Assembly (NCBI GenBank): GCA_038396625.1
Contig: CP121688.1
Location: 3,472,001-3,536,000 of the forward strand
Reading direction: 5' to 3'
Source of the DNA: G038396625 sp038396625
Lineage (GTDB): Bacteria; Bacillota; Clostridia; Peptostreptococcales; Thermotaleaceae
DNA length: 64,000 nt
Shown one piece after another: positions 43,840 to 53,163 of this stretch. The notes under the pieces were generated by a model. The model was not told the DNA's origin. It ran no database searches and saw only the letters and a program-made list of their open reading frames with translations. The position numbers were made by a program, and so were the translations under genes. Numbering within the stretch: the stretch's first letter is position 1; each line of letters opens with the position of its first letter.

Positions 43840-43876
43840 AAAAGCCTGTGGTAGATTTTTTCTACCACAGGCTTTT
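43840..43876 (-). terminator. Intrinsic terminator of the pfl operon
   Basis: Perfect 16-bp inverted repeat (43840-43855 with 43861-43876), loop of five T, directly after pflA. Confidence 0.9.
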
Positions 43877-43878
43877 AA

Positions 43879-44589
43879 TTAATTGGCAATTTGCAATATA
43901 GTTTCCAATTTTTTTAGCTCTTCCTTACACATAGGCTTGGTATCTTTAAGTTTGTAGGGTATATTCAACCCTTCATACTTATTGACACCCAATGTATGAT
44001 AAGGAAGAAGTTCTACTTTTTGGATTTTAGGGAAGGGATCCATCATTTTTTTAAATTGATGGATATGTATTTCGCTATCGGTCATTCCAGGTACAACTAC
44101 ATGCCTTATCCAAAGCTTCGTATTGGCTTTTGCTAATGCTTGGGTAAAAGCCTGAAACACCTCAATATTTCCTCCCGTCAATTCTTTATAGCCTCTTTTA
44201 TTTACATGTTTGATATCCAAGATGACCAAATCTGTATATTTTAAAATTTCTTCATACTTTCCCTTTCCAAATCCAGAGGTATCTATGGCTGTATGCAAAC
44301 CATGTGCTTTGCACATCTTAAGAAACGCTATTAAAAATGCTGGCTGCAATAAAGGTTCCCCCCCGGAACAGGTAATACCCCCTCCAGATTTTTGAAAGTA
44401 GGATTTAAATCTTAATGCCTTTTGTAAAAGTTCTTCTGAAGTCATTTCTTTTCCTTCATCTAACGCCCACGTATCAGGATTATGACAGTATGCACATCTT
44501 AATTGACATCCTTGAAAAAATATTACCAGTCTTATTCCCGGACCATCCATTAATCCCATGGTTTCTATGGAATGAATCCTACCCTTCAT
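43879..44589 (-). CDS. pflA: Pyruvate formate-lyase activating enzyme
   Basis: 236 residues from the ATG (MKGRIHSIETMGLMDGPGIR) after AGAGGTGG; the open frame extends 60 bases into pflB. Radical SAM enzyme that abstracts a hydrogen from the PFL glycine. CQLRCAYC (C-x3-C-x2-C, near residue 28), GGGITCSGGEPLLQP and the SAM-binding VPGMTD loop are all present. Length is normal for PflA (no extra ferredoxin domain). It follows pflB by 22 bases. Confidence 0.96.
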   Translation of the reverse strand: MKGRIHSIETMGLMDGPGIRLVIFFQGCQLRCAYCHNPDTWALDEGKEMTSEELLQKALRFKSYFQKSGGGITCSGGEPLLQPAFLIAFLKMCKAHGLHTAIDTSGFGKGKYEEILKYTDLVILDIKHVNKRGYKELTGGNIEVFQAFTQALAKANTKLWIRHVVVPGMTDSEIHIHQFKKMMDPFPKIQKVELLPYHTLGVNKYEGLNIPYKLKDTKPMCKEELKKLETILQIAN

Positions 44590-44611
44590 CCGATCCACCT
44601 CTTTCTTTTCA

Positions 44612-46840
44612 CTATATCGATTCATGGAAAGTTCTTTTAATGACTTCAAGCTGTTGCTCTCTTGTCAATCTGTTAAAGTTTACTGCATACCCGGAAACGC
44701 GAATCGTGAGAGATGGATATTTCTCTGGATGCTTCATGGCATCTATGAGCATTTGTCTATTCATAACATTAACATTAAGGTGATGCGCTCCCTGTATAAA
44801 ATATCCATCCAAAATAGCTATCAAATTCATCATTCTATTCTCTTGATTTTTTCCTAGGGCTTCTGGCACAATAGAAAATGTATTTGAAACGCCATCTTCA
44901 CAAACAGAAGCATATGGGATTTTTGCCACCGAATTGAGAGCTGCCAATGCACCGCTCTCATCTCGACCATGCATAGGATTAGCACCAGGTGCAAAAGCGT
45001 CTCCTGCTCTTCGTCCATCTGGCGTTGCCCCTGTCTTCTTCCCATAAACCACATTTGAAGTAATTGTCAGTACGGATAACGTGTGTTTTGCATTTCGATA
45101 ATTCTTATGTTTCTTTAACTCCATCATAAATTTTTTCAGTACTTCCACAGCAATCTCATCCACACGATCATCGTCATTTCCATATTTAGGAAAATTTCCT
45201 TCTATATGAAAATCTACCGCTATGCCATCTTTTCGTATGGATTTCACCTTTCCATACTTTATGGCACTTAGAGAATCCGCCACTACCGATAATCCCGCTA
45301 CACCAAATGCGGTTAATCTTTCTACCTCTGTATCATGAAGCGCCATTAAGCCTGCTTCATAGGCATATTTATCATGCATGTAATGGATGATATTCATGGT
45401 ATTGACATAAAGGACTGCTACATATGTTAAGACTTTAAAATAATTTGCCATAACTTTCTCATAGTCTAAGCTGTCCTCTTCTATTTTTTCAATTCCTGGT
45501 ACTACCAGGATTCCTTTCTGTTCATCTATTCCACCATTAATTGCGTATAAAAGAGCTTTTGCTAAATTACATCTGGCGCCAAAAAACTGCATTTGCTTGC
45601 CTATCGTCATGGCAGAGACACAACAAGCGATACCATAATCATCTCCATAAACAGGTCGCATGATATCGTCATTCTCATATTGAATAGCACCTGTTTGCAT
45701 AGAAATTTTACTACAATACTTTTTAAATGGATCAGGCAGTTTTTCAGACCATAACACCGTCATATTAGGCTCTGGCGCAGGATCTAGATTTGTTAATGTG
45801 TGTAGGAAGCGAAAGGAAGTTTTGGTTACTAGAGTCTTTCCATTTATGCCCATACCTCCTATGGCCTCCGTAATCCAATTGGGATCTCCTGCAAATAATT
45901 CATTATATTCTGGTGTCCTCAGATGTCTTGCCATTCTCAGTTTGATAACAAACTGATCAATTAACTCCTGAGCTTCTTCTTCTGTTAGGCTTCCATTTCT
46001 TAGGTCTCTTTCAATATAAACATCTAAAAAAGTACTGGTTCTTCCAAGGGACATGGCCGCACCATTGTTCTCTTTTATTCCCGCTAAATATCCAAAATAC
46101 AAAAACTGTACCGCATCCTTGGCATCCTTGGCAGGTTTGGAGATATCAAATCCATAAGATTTTGCCATGGATTTCATTGCTTCTAATGCCCGTATTTGCT
46201 CTGCCACTTCTTCTCTTTTTTGTATCAATCCATCATCCATCGATCCTTGGAGTGTTTTTAAATCTCGTTGCTTTTGCGCTTTTAAAAAATCTACACCATA
46301 TAAGGGAATTCTTCGATAGTCTCCTATGATTCTTCCTCTTCCATAGGCATCGGGCAATCCTGTTAGCAAGCCTGCTTTTCTCGCCTTAATCATGTCTTCT
46401 GTGTAGACATCAAAAACTCCCTGATTATGTGTTTTTCGGACTTCATCAAAAACTTTTTCCATCGTGTTATTTAATTGATACCCATATGCCTTTAGGGCAG
46501 ATTCTACCATTCTAATGCCTCCATAGGGATTGATCATCCTTTTTAACGGCGCATCCGTTTGCAACCCAACAACTACTTCATTTTCCTGATCAATATAACC
46601 AGGATTAAAGTTGTCAATACCAGAAATATTCTCTGTATCAATGTCCAATACACCTTTTTCTAATTCCTTTGAGAGCATCTTCTTACAAAGATCCCACACT
46701 TTTTTTGTCCGATTCGTACACCCTACTAAAAAACTTTCATCTTCTTCATAGGGCGTATAATTTTTTTGAATAAAATTTCTTACATCTATCTCTTTTGTCC
46801 AGCTTCCCTCATGGAAATCCAACCATTCTTTTCTAAGCAC
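44612..46840 (-). CDS. pflB: Pyruvate formate-lyase (formate acetyltransferase)
   Basis: 742 residues from the GTG (translated as Met, then LRKEWLDFHEGSW) after GAGGAGGG. Cleaves pyruvate with CoA to acetyl-CoA and formate, anaerobically. Catalytic Cys pair in YGIACCVSAMTIGKQ (near 415-420), and the glycyl-radical site RVSGYAVNFNRLTREQQ at the C-terminus (near 715-730). Length is typical of true PFL, not of choline or glycerol dehydratases. The upstream leader holds a ZTP riboswitch, coupling formate and one-carbon supply to folate status. Confidence 0.97.
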   Translation of the reverse strand: MLRKEWLDFHEGSWTKEIDVRNFIQKNYTPYEEDESFLVGCTNRTKKVWDLCKKMLSKELEKGVLDIDTENISGIDNFNPGYIDQENEVVVGLQTDAPLKRMINPYGGIRMVESALKAYGYQLNNTMEKVFDEVRKTHNQGVFDVYTEDMIKARKAGLLTGLPDAYGRGRIIGDYRRIPLYGVDFLKAQKQRDLKTLQGSMDDGLIQKREEVAEQIRALEAMKSMAKSYGFDISKPAKDAKDAVQFLYFGYLAGIKENNGAAMSLGRTSTFLDVYIERDLRNGSLTEEEAQELIDQFVIKLRMARHLRTPEYNELFAGDPNWITEAIGGMGINGKTLVTKTSFRFLHTLTNLDPAPEPNMTVLWSEKLPDPFKKYCSKISMQTGAIQYENDDIMRPVYGDDYGIACCVSAMTIGKQMQFFGARCNLAKALLYAINGGIDEQKGILVVPGIEKIEEDSLDYEKVMANYFKVLTYVAVLYVNTMNIIHYMHDKYAYEAGLMALHDTEVERLTAFGVAGLSVVADSLSAIKYGKVKSIRKDGIAVDFHIEGNFPKYGNDDDRVDEIAVEVLKKFMMELKKHKNYRNAKHTLSVLTITSNVVYGKKTGATPDGRRAGDAFAPGANPMHGRDESGALAALNSVAKIPYASVCEDGVSNTFSIVPEALGKNQENRMMNLIAILDGYFIQGAHHLNVNVMNRQMLIDAMKHPEKYPSLTIRVSGYAVNFNRLTREQQLEVIKRTFHESI

Positions 46841-46865
46841 AAAAATCCCTCCTCGACTTTTCCAT

Positions 46866-46982
46866 GCTAAGTCCAGGATTTTCAAAATAAAAATAGACCC
46901 CCTGGACTTAGCGCCCAGGCGGTCGGCATATCTTACAATCACACTCCATGTGGTTTATTCCACTTCCGCCAGTCATGTGATT
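46866..46982 (-). promoter_or_regulatory. ZTP (pfl-motif) riboswitch with terminator and alternative stem
   Basis: Minus strand: P1 AATCACA/TGTGATT (46976-46982 and 46937-46943), the TGACTGGCGGAAGTGG core, and the P3 consensus CCGCCTGGGC (46913-46922), all hallmarks of the pfl/ZTP aptamer. The terminator is GACCGCCTGG (46915-46924) with CCAGGGGGTC (46896-46905) plus TATTTTTATTTT; it reuses the P3 bases. A 12-bp pairing between 46901-46912 and 46866-46877 is an alternative stem. ZMP/ZTP should favour read-through. Confidence 0.93.
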
Positions 46983-47018
46983 TGCTATCAATCAAGTCAT
47001 TTTTTAAAGTGTACTCTT

Positions 47019-47047
47019 ATCATATCAATTTCCTAACATTATGTCAA
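47019..47047 (-). promoter_or_regulatory. Sigma-A promoter of the pflB riboswitch
   Basis: Minus strand TTGACA, 17 bases, TATGAT, about 30 bases before the ZTP aptamer. Confidence 0.88.
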
Positions 47048-47144
47048 TATGATAATTAAAAAATTCGTATAATTTTATATATTTTTCATTATCAACAATA
47101 TTTTTTTATCAATGTTCGTATTTTTTTCTAGCTCATAAACATTT

Positions 47145-48545
47145 TTATTTAGAAATGCTTTGCCCCATGAGGACACCCATCACCGATGCCATCATTAATC
47201 CCCTTGTCCAGCCACTTGAATCACCTAGACAATGTAGTCCTTCGGTATTGGTATGAAAATTTTCATTCATATTAATTTTATTGCTATAAAACTTAATTTC
47301 TGGACCATATAGTAAAGTTTCCCTACTTGCAAAACCTGGTACAACTGTGTTCATAGCTTGAATAAAATTTAAAATATTCATCATCGGTCGGTAGGGAACA
47401 GCAGAGGTTATATCTCCAGCCACTGCATCAGGCAGTGTAGGCTTCACATTCGTCTGATCCAGCTCTTTCTGCCAAGTTCGTTTTCCATCTAATATATCGC
47501 CATATCGCTGTACCAATATTTTACCATTGCCTAACATATTTACTAATTCTGCTACTTTTTTTCCATATTGTATGGGTTGATTAAATGGCTGAGAAAAATT
47601 ATGGGAGCTCAATATGGCTAAATTAGTATTTTCCGATTTTCGATCTTTATAAGAATGTCCATTCACAATCGCCAAGTCATGATCATAATTTTCTTGGCTC
47701 ACAAACCCCCCAGGATTTTGACAAAAGGTTCTTACCTTATTTTTAAAAGGCGCAGGATATCCGATAAGCTTTGATTCATAAAGTACATTATTCACCTTTT
47801 CCATGATTTCATTTCTGACTTCAACACGCACCCCAATATCTACAGTACTAGCACTATGCTGAATGTCATGCTGTATACACATATCCTTCAACCAGTCTGC
47901 GCCTTTTCTTCCTGTAGCTACAACAATTTTGTCTCCGTACAAAATTGTTTCATCACTTTTAGTGTGTGCATCTGTGATCTTGATACCCTTTGCCCTTCCT
48001 TTTTCTATTATAAGATCCTTTACAAAGGTATCAAATTGAATCTCTACCCCAGATTCTAAAAGATAATTTTGTATTTTTAAGTATATTTCTTGCGCCTTTT
48101 CTGTCCCTAAATGTCTAATGGGACAATCAACTAATTTTAAACCTGCTTCTATTGCTTTTCTTCTAATCTCTTTAATTTCCTCCGTATTTTCTAAACCTTC
48201 TATTTTAGTATCTGCTCCAAATTCAAGATAAATTTTGTCTGTATATTCAATGTACTCCTGTGCTTTCGTACTTCCTATTAGCTCTGGTAAATCTCCACCC
48301 ACCTCATAGCTTAAAGACAATTTTCCATCGGAAAAAGCTCCTGCACCTGAAAATCCTGTTGTTATATGACAATAGGGCTTACATGAAACGCATGCTCTTG
48401 TTTGATCCTTAGGACAAAATCTTTTATCAATACGTCTTCCTTTTTCAATAATAACTACTTTTTTATCAGACTTTTGTCTTATCAATTCTAATGCAGTAAA
48501 AATTCCAGACGGACCTGCTCCTACAATGATTACGTCATACCGCAT
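47145..48545 (-). CDS. FAD-dependent oxidoreductase, COG2509-type
   Basis: 466 residues from the ATG (MRYDVIIVGAGPSG) after AAGGGAG; an in-frame ATG three codons earlier overlaps the ribosome site. FAD fold VIIVGAGPSGIFTALELIRQ, then a Cys-rich stretch (CPKDQTRACVSCKPYCHITTGFSGAGAFSDGKL, about 45-80) with four to five cysteines that may bind an Fe-S cluster. C-terminal GDSSGWTRGLMMASVMG closes the FAD site. The family of uncharacterised FAD-dependent dehydrogenases is widespread in Firmicutes. Here it lies behind a guanine-class riboswitch, 200 bases after its terminator, so purine-linked redox chemistry is possible. Confidence 0.88.
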   Translation of the reverse strand: MRYDVIIVGAGPSGIFTALELIRQKSDKKVVIIEKGRRIDKRFCPKDQTRACVSCKPYCHITTGFSGAGAFSDGKLSLSYEVGGDLPELIGSTKAQEYIEYTDKIYLEFGADTKIEGLENTEEIKEIRRKAIEAGLKLVDCPIRHLGTEKAQEIYLKIQNYLLESGVEIQFDTFVKDLIIEKGRAKGIKITDAHTKSDETILYGDKIVVATGRKGADWLKDMCIQHDIQHSASTVDIGVRVEVRNEIMEKVNNVLYESKLIGYPAPFKNKVRTFCQNPGGFVSQENYDHDLAIVNGHSYKDRKSENTNLAILSSHNFSQPFNQPIQYGKKVAELVNMLGNGKILVQRYGDILDGKRTWQKELDQTNVKPTLPDAVAGDITSAVPYRPMMNILNFIQAMNTVVPGFASRETLLYGPEIKFYSNKINMNENFHTNTEGLHCLGDSSGWTRGLMMASVMGVLMGQSISK

Positions 48546-48745
48546 AATGATCATCTCCCTTATAAGATTAAGTATTATTTTTTCCTTTATCCAAAAAAGT
48601 ATTTGTACCTTTTATGAATCCCTATTCGTAATAATTTTCAACTGCAAATTTGGCAGTATCATATATTATTATTGGGGTCTGCTACAAATATTCCTTTGAT
48701 TTTATTTCATTTATTTCATCATTTAGTAGTGGAAAAAACAAAGAT

Positions 48746-48857
48746 AAGAAGGCATGAAAAGTTGCATTCTTAATAAGCACAAACACTTATAGCCTACAAC
48801 CATTTACGGTAGGTTGGGTAGAAACACCTAGCCCATATTACTAGATTTATATAAGTG
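48746..48857 (-). promoter_or_regulatory. Purine (guanine-class) riboswitch with terminator
   Basis: Minus strand aptamer 48784-48857: P1 CACTTATA/TATAAGTG, L2-type AATATGG, J2/3 GTTTCTACC, L3 CCGTAAATG and J3/1 GGCTAT. The C in CTAT predicts guanine/hypoxanthine over adenine. P3 or J3/1 looks three bases longer than in known examples. The terminator is AAGAATGC (48764-48771) with GCCTTCTT (48746-48753), one mismatch, then ATCTTTGTTTTTT. P1 3' bases can pair with CTTAT just downstream. Confidence 0.88.
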
Positions 48858-48901
48858 AACATTTGTTTTTTTCTTTTTAAAAAAGTTCGATTTTCAATAA
48901 G

Positions 48902-48930
48902 ATTTTATCGTATTTTTTGATACATTTCAA
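48902..48930 (-). promoter_or_regulatory. Sigma-A promoter of the guanine riboswitch transcript
   Basis: Minus strand TTGAAA, 17 bases, TAAAAT, ending 45 bases before the aptamer. Confidence 0.6.
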
Positions 48931-49044
48931 TACTTCACACTAGTATTTTTTATTTTTACGAACTTTTATAATGAATATATTTGTTCTGATATGTTTAGTA
49001 TTTACATGAATTTCTTAAAGTTATGTAACAATTAAACAAAGCTA

Positions 49045-49074
49045 TTGATTTCTTTATAGATTTTGTATTAAAAT
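49045..49074 (+). promoter_or_regulatory. Sigma-A promoter of the YjiH-like gene
   Basis: TTGATT, 18 bases, TAAAAT, about 50 bases before the start codon. Confidence 0.5.
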
Positions 49075-49127
49075 GAATACCGTTGTATAAATATAAAACT
49101 TATTACTAGAAAAGGAGTCACTTGATC

Positions 49128-50483
49128 ATGAGTTTTCACAAAACACATTATTCAGCAAAAGATTTATTCCCCTTCATCCTTCCATCATTGGTTGGTATAT
49201 TATTGTTTATGACACCGATTTCTTATAAGGACGAAATCACCATTCCTATTGCTATATTATCTAAATTTATTCTCAACACTTTTATGACGTTTTTACCTGC
49301 TGTCATGACAGTGATCATGTTTATCACGGGAATAGGCAGTGTGATTGTAAAAGTATTGAAGTCTTCTATTGCATCAAAAAGTTCTTTTTTACATGCTTTA
49401 TTTGATGTATCTCCTTTGTGGTTGATATCAAGAATCATCGGTATGATTTTTTCGATATTTACATTATTTCAAATAGGTCCTCATTGGATTTGGTCAGAAA
49501 ATACCGGTAGTCTACTGCTTTATGATTTATTGCCTATTTTATTCGGTGTTTTCCTTTTTGCGGGGATGTTCCTCCCCCTTCTTTTGGACTTCGGTTTATT
49601 GGAATTCTTCGGCACATTGCTTACAAAAATTATGCGTCCTATCTTTACTTTACCTGGACGTTCTTCAATAGACTGTATTACCTCCTGGTTGGGAGACGGA
49701 ACTATCGGCGTACTTTTGACAAGTAAACAATACGAGGAAGGTTATTATACCAAACGAGAGGCTGCAGTAATTGCAACAAATTTTTCTGCTGTTTCTATTA
49801 CTTTTAGTCTTGTTGTCATTTCTCAAGTGAATTTAGGACATCTTTTTGTTCCCTATTATTTAACGATCACTTTGTCAGGGATTATCGCAGCAATCATTAT
49901 TCCCCGTATCCCTCCTTTATCGAAAAAACCGGATACCTACTATGGCAACCATAAGCAAGACAGTAGTGAAGAAATCCCTAAAAATTATACTGCTTTACAA
50001 TGGGGTATTGCCCAGGCAGTTGCTAAGGCAAATAAAAATACCCATCCTATGAGTTTTTTAAAGGGTGGGATCAAAAATGTACTGGATATGTGGTTAGGCG
50101 TTACTCCGATCGTTATGGCCTTTGGTACCTTGGCATTAATCATCGCTGAATATACCCCTTTCTTCCAATGGCTTGGAACACCTTTTATCCCCCTATTACA
50201 GCTTTTACAAGTTCCAGAGGCAGTAGAAGCTTCTCAAACACTCATTATTGGATTTGCCGATATGTTTCTACCCTCTGTAATTGGTAGCAAGATATCCAGC
50301 GAATTGACACGTTTTGTCATCGCTTGTATCTCCGTAACCCAGCTCATTTATATGTCTGAAGTAGGAGGCTTGATATTAGGGTCTAAAATTCCAGTATCTA
50401 TTAAGGAATTACTGATTATTTTTATAGAACGTACCCTTATTACACTTCCTATCATTGTCTTCATTGCCCATATCCTCTTTTAG
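49128..50483 (+). CDS. YjiH-family membrane protein with two Gate (nucleoside-recognition) domains
   Basis: 451 residues; ATG 9 bases after AAAGGAG (a TTG two codons earlier is too close). Ten to twelve membrane helices. Gate-domain segments are visible at about residues 130-240 (LFAGMFLPLLLDFGLLEFFGTLLTKIMRPIFTLPGRSSIDCITSWLGDGTIGVLL) and 320-440 (MWLGVTPIVMAFGTLALIIAEYTPFFQWLG ... GFADMFLPSVIG). The family is linked to transport or spore maturation but no substrate is proven. It lies opposite the guanine riboswitch yet on the other strand, so the riboswitch does not control it. Confidence 0.87.
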   Translation: MSFHKTHYSAKDLFPFILPSLVGILLFMTPISYKDEITIPIAILSKFILNTFMTFLPAVMTVIMFITGIGSVIVKVLKSSIASKSSFLHALFDVSPLWLISRIIGMIFSIFTLFQIGPHWIWSENTGSLLLYDLLPILFGVFLFAGMFLPLLLDFGLLEFFGTLLTKIMRPIFTLPGRSSIDCITSWLGDGTIGVLLTSKQYEEGYYTKREAAVIATNFSAVSITFSLVVISQVNLGHLFVPYYLTITLSGIIAAIIIPRIPPLSKKPDTYYGNHKQDSSEEIPKNYTALQWGIAQAVAKANKNTHPMSFLKGGIKNVLDMWLGVTPIVMAFGTLALIIAEYTPFFQWLGTPFIPLLQLLQVPEAVEASQTLIIGFADMFLPSVIGSKISSELTRFVIACISVTQLIYMSEVGGLILGSKIPVSIKELLIIFIERTLITLPIIVFIAHILF

Positions 50484-50494
50484 TAGAATCCAAC

Positions 50495-50542
50495 AAAAAT
50501 CCTTTCATTTCAAGCTTAAATCAGTGAAATGAAAGGATTTTT
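50495..50542. terminator. Bidirectional terminator
   Basis: Perfect 18-bp stem (50495-50512 with 50525-50542) with AAAAA/TTTTT ends. Serves the YjiH-like gene (plus) and the glycosyltransferase operon (minus). Confidence 0.93.
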
Positions 50543-50573
50543 CTATACATAACAATGTGTGCTGCCCCTGTGC

Positions 50574-52007
50574 TTAAGAAATCTTATTCTCCTCTTCTCT
50601 GAACTCTTGACGATCAATATTCCCCCATTTGTTCTTTTTTACCCGATAACCAAAAACAGAACGAACGCGCCACCATGTGGTAAGCTGTCGATATCCAAAA
50701 TTCTCAAAAATACTATAAAAAATTAATCGCATATATTCAGAAACTTTTTCATACCTTCTAAAGGTGTATTCTTCCAGTAAAATAGAACTAATGGATATAA
50801 AAATCCCATATAATACTGCCATTATAAAAAACAAAATAGCAAATTCTAGATTTAATATACCAAATAAAAAAGATAATCCTACCGTAATATATCCCGTCAT
50901 TTCAATAAAGGGACCTATCATTTCAAAGATCCAGTAATAAGGAATCACCAGCATACCTATACGCCCATATTGAGGATTGAATAACATCTTCCAATGACTA
51001 ATCAAAGAATCCATCAACCCCCTATGCCACCGCTTTCGCTGATTACTCAAAGATTTAAAATTTTCTGGTGCTTGCGTCCAACATACAGGGTCAGGAATAA
51101 ATACTACACGATACTTCTGCTTCTGCTCATACATGTACCGATGAATTTTCATTACTAGCTCCATGTCTTCACCAATTGTATCTGAAGTATATCCCCCTAC
51201 TGTTGCTACAATATTCTTCTTAAAAACACCAAAGGCTCCAGAAATAATCAAAAGTCCATTGAGTGCATTCCACCCTGCTCTTCCTGTTAAAAAAGCCCGT
51301 AAATATTCCACCGTCTGCAACATCGCCAAACCGTTTTTGGATAGTCCAATTTCTTCAATAAATCCTCTATCCACCTTCGAACCATTGACAATCCGAATAA
51401 TACCCCCTGTGGCTACTACCCTATCAGGATCCTCCACGAAAGGACGTACCACTCTTACCAAAGAATCTTTTTCTAAAATAGAGTCCGCGTCAATTGCCGT
51501 AAAAAGAGGATATCGGCATATATTAATGCCTGCATTTAAAGCATCTGCCTTTCCTCCGTTCTCTTTATCCACAACAACTAATCTCTGTATAGTTTTTGAA
51601 AGATAAATTCCTCTGATATTTTTTGTCTCAATGCTTTTTTTAAAGGGCATGTCTACCTTTTGCAATTGGAAGGAGTCGATAAGATGCTGCAAGGTATGAT
51701 CCTTTGATCCATCATTGATTACTACCACTTCAAACTCCCCATATTCTAAGGCAATAAGGGATTTTACATTCTCAACAATGGTTTTTTCCTCATTATAGCT
51801 GGGAACCAATATGGAAATCGGTGGGATAAAAGAAGAAGTAATCATCTTAAAATAATCTCCATACTGCACCCTTTTCAAATGTAGATATAATTCTCTAAAT
51901 GAAAGCAGGAGAATAATAGTATAAATCCCATTGATGGTAGCAAGGTATCCTAGCACAAATTGATTATATTGTTTGATAAATCCTATGACCCAAAAGCTCC
52001 AATCCAT
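50574..52007 (-). CDS. Processive family 2 glycosyltransferase (cellulose/chitin/PNAG synthase-like)
   Basis: 477 residues from the ATG (MDWSFWVIGFIKQYN) after AGGTGACGG; a longer start at 52046 would overlap the HEAT gene further. One N-terminal membrane helix (about 17-40), then the GT-A domain: VVVINDGSKD, TAIDADSIL (DxD), GEDMELV (catalytic Asp) and QRKRWHRG (QxxRW), the full D-D-D-QxxRW set of processive polysaccharide synthases. C-terminal helices (about 345-430) form the translocation pore. There is no PilZ domain. Last gene of a six-gene operon and the likely output of its signalling proteins. The sugar polymerised cannot be read from the sequence. Confidence 0.92.
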   Translation of the reverse strand: MDWSFWVIGFIKQYNQFVLGYLATINGIYTIILLLSFRELYLHLKRVQYGDYFKMITSSFIPPISILVPSYNEEKTIVENVKSLIALEYGEFEVVVINDGSKDHTLQHLIDSFQLQKVDMPFKKSIETKNIRGIYLSKTIQRLVVVDKENGGKADALNAGINICRYPLFTAIDADSILEKDSLVRVVRPFVEDPDRVVATGGIIRIVNGSKVDRGFIEEIGLSKNGLAMLQTVEYLRAFLTGRAGWNALNGLLIISGAFGVFKKNIVATVGGYTSDTIGEDMELVMKIHRYMYEQKQKYRVVFIPDPVCWTQAPENFKSLSNQRKRWHRGLMDSLISHWKMLFNPQYGRIGMLVIPYYWIFEMIGPFIEMTGYITVGLSFLFGILNLEFAILFFIMAVLYGIFISISSILLEEYTFRRYEKVSEYMRLIFYSIFENFGYRQLTTWWRVRSVFGYRVKKNKWGNIDRQEFREEENKIS

Positions 52008-53157
52008 TTCCGTCACCTGCCTTGTATTCTGCAACAAATTGCTCAATATTTTGAGATATTTGTTGTGAGATCCTTGTATCCTCTTTCCTTAACCGTTCTT
52101 GTAGTCCATGAAACATCCACTCTTCTGAGATTAGCTGCCAGGCTCGATCCTGAGCAAATGCATCTTCGCAAAGTAGCATTTCTGATAATGCCAGCAACCC
52201 CATCTCCTGATGCTGCAACAAGCTATTTCCTGCATTATACCTTACTTGCCAATTTTCATCCTGCATCATCTCTTTCAAAATTTCGCGACTCTCTTGTCGT
52301 AAAAAGCTTCCCAACACCTTTGCCAAAAAACTCCGCACTTCCCAGCTGTTATCATTTTTCAAAGAAACTAGAAGAGCATAATATCCATCTTCTCCTATAT
52401 CTCCCATATACTTTGCTGCCTTTAATGCTGCAATTCTTACTTCTTGATCTGAATGTTTTACATATTTTTGAATCCAATTCACCACACGACTATCCATCCT
52501 TTGTCCTAAAGCAGTCAGGGCAATAACAAGAAAATCTGTATTTTCCTTTCTAACGAGGCGCTCCATGTCATCATAAATATCTTCTTCAATGGATTCAATA
52601 AGAGACAATAATTGTTTTTTGTAATTTCCGTGTTTTTCATAGACCTTTTCGATGATAAAGTCTAATTTTCCCGTACCGGTAATTCTTATTAAAGCTTCTG
52701 CACTAACATATCTCACATCATTTCTTGGGGATGTTAAAAGTCTTAATAGGCTTGGAATGGCTTCTTCTACCTTCATCAGTCCCAAATAATAAGCACCAAT
52801 GGCTTGATTCCACCACTGCTTTTTCCGAACCCTTTTTAATTCCATTTCTACTATTCCTGTACAGTGGGCAATTTCAATAATTTTCTCTTTGGTATCCCCT
52901 GTGCTGTAGATAAGATATTCAAATAAAATATTTTTTAATACCTTTCTATCCAATCTACTTCCGGGAGAAGAAAAACTTCTTTTTCCATCTTCACCAATAT
53001 ACTTATCTACTGAAGTAATATACTCATGATATTTTTCTTCATACTTTTTTTTCATATGTTGCCAATATATTTTTCGGAGAAGCAAAGAAAAAAACAATCC
53101 TCCATCTACGATTAACAATCCATAGATTATATTTATCATTATATTTTTTAACATCAT
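51964..53157 (-). CDS. Membrane-anchored HEAT-repeat protein
   Basis: 397 residues. An N-terminal membrane helix (IMINIIYGLLIVDGGLFFSLLL) is followed by a basic linker and about six to eight HEAT/PBS-type helical pairs (e.g. VEEAIPSLLRLLTSPRNDVRYVSAEALIRI, DQEVRIAALKAAKYMGDIG, SWEVRSFLAKVLGSFLRQESREILKEMMQDENWQVRYNAGNSLL). Such repeats bind proteins. It overlaps the glycosyltransferase gene by 44 bases, so the two are translationally coupled and may form a complex in which the HEAT scaffold receives the phosphorelay signal. No enzymatic motif. Confidence 0.85.
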   Translation of the reverse strand: MMLKNIMINIIYGLLIVDGGLFFSLLLRKIYWQHMKKKYEEKYHEYITSVDKYIGEDGKRSFSSPGSRLDRKVLKNILFEYLIYSTGDTKEKIIEIAHCTGIVEMELKRVRKKQWWNQAIGAYYLGLMKVEEAIPSLLRLLTSPRNDVRYVSAEALIRITGTGKLDFIIEKVYEKHGNYKKQLLSLIESIEEDIYDDMERLVRKENTDFLVIALTALGQRMDSRVVNWIQKYVKHSDQEVRIAALKAAKYMGDIGEDGYYALLVSLKNDNSWEVRSFLAKVLGSFLRQESREILKEMMQDENWQVRYNAGNSLLQHQEMGLLALSEMLLCEDAFAQDRAWQLISEEWMFHGLQERLRKEDTRISQQISQNIEQFVAEYKAGDGNGLELLGHRIYQTI

Positions 53158-53163
53158 TTCACC

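Noticed and set aside
48546..48783. Possible missing gene between the guanine riboswitch and the flavoprotein
   Set aside because: All minus-strand frames are broken within about 15 codons; it appears to be untranslated leader.
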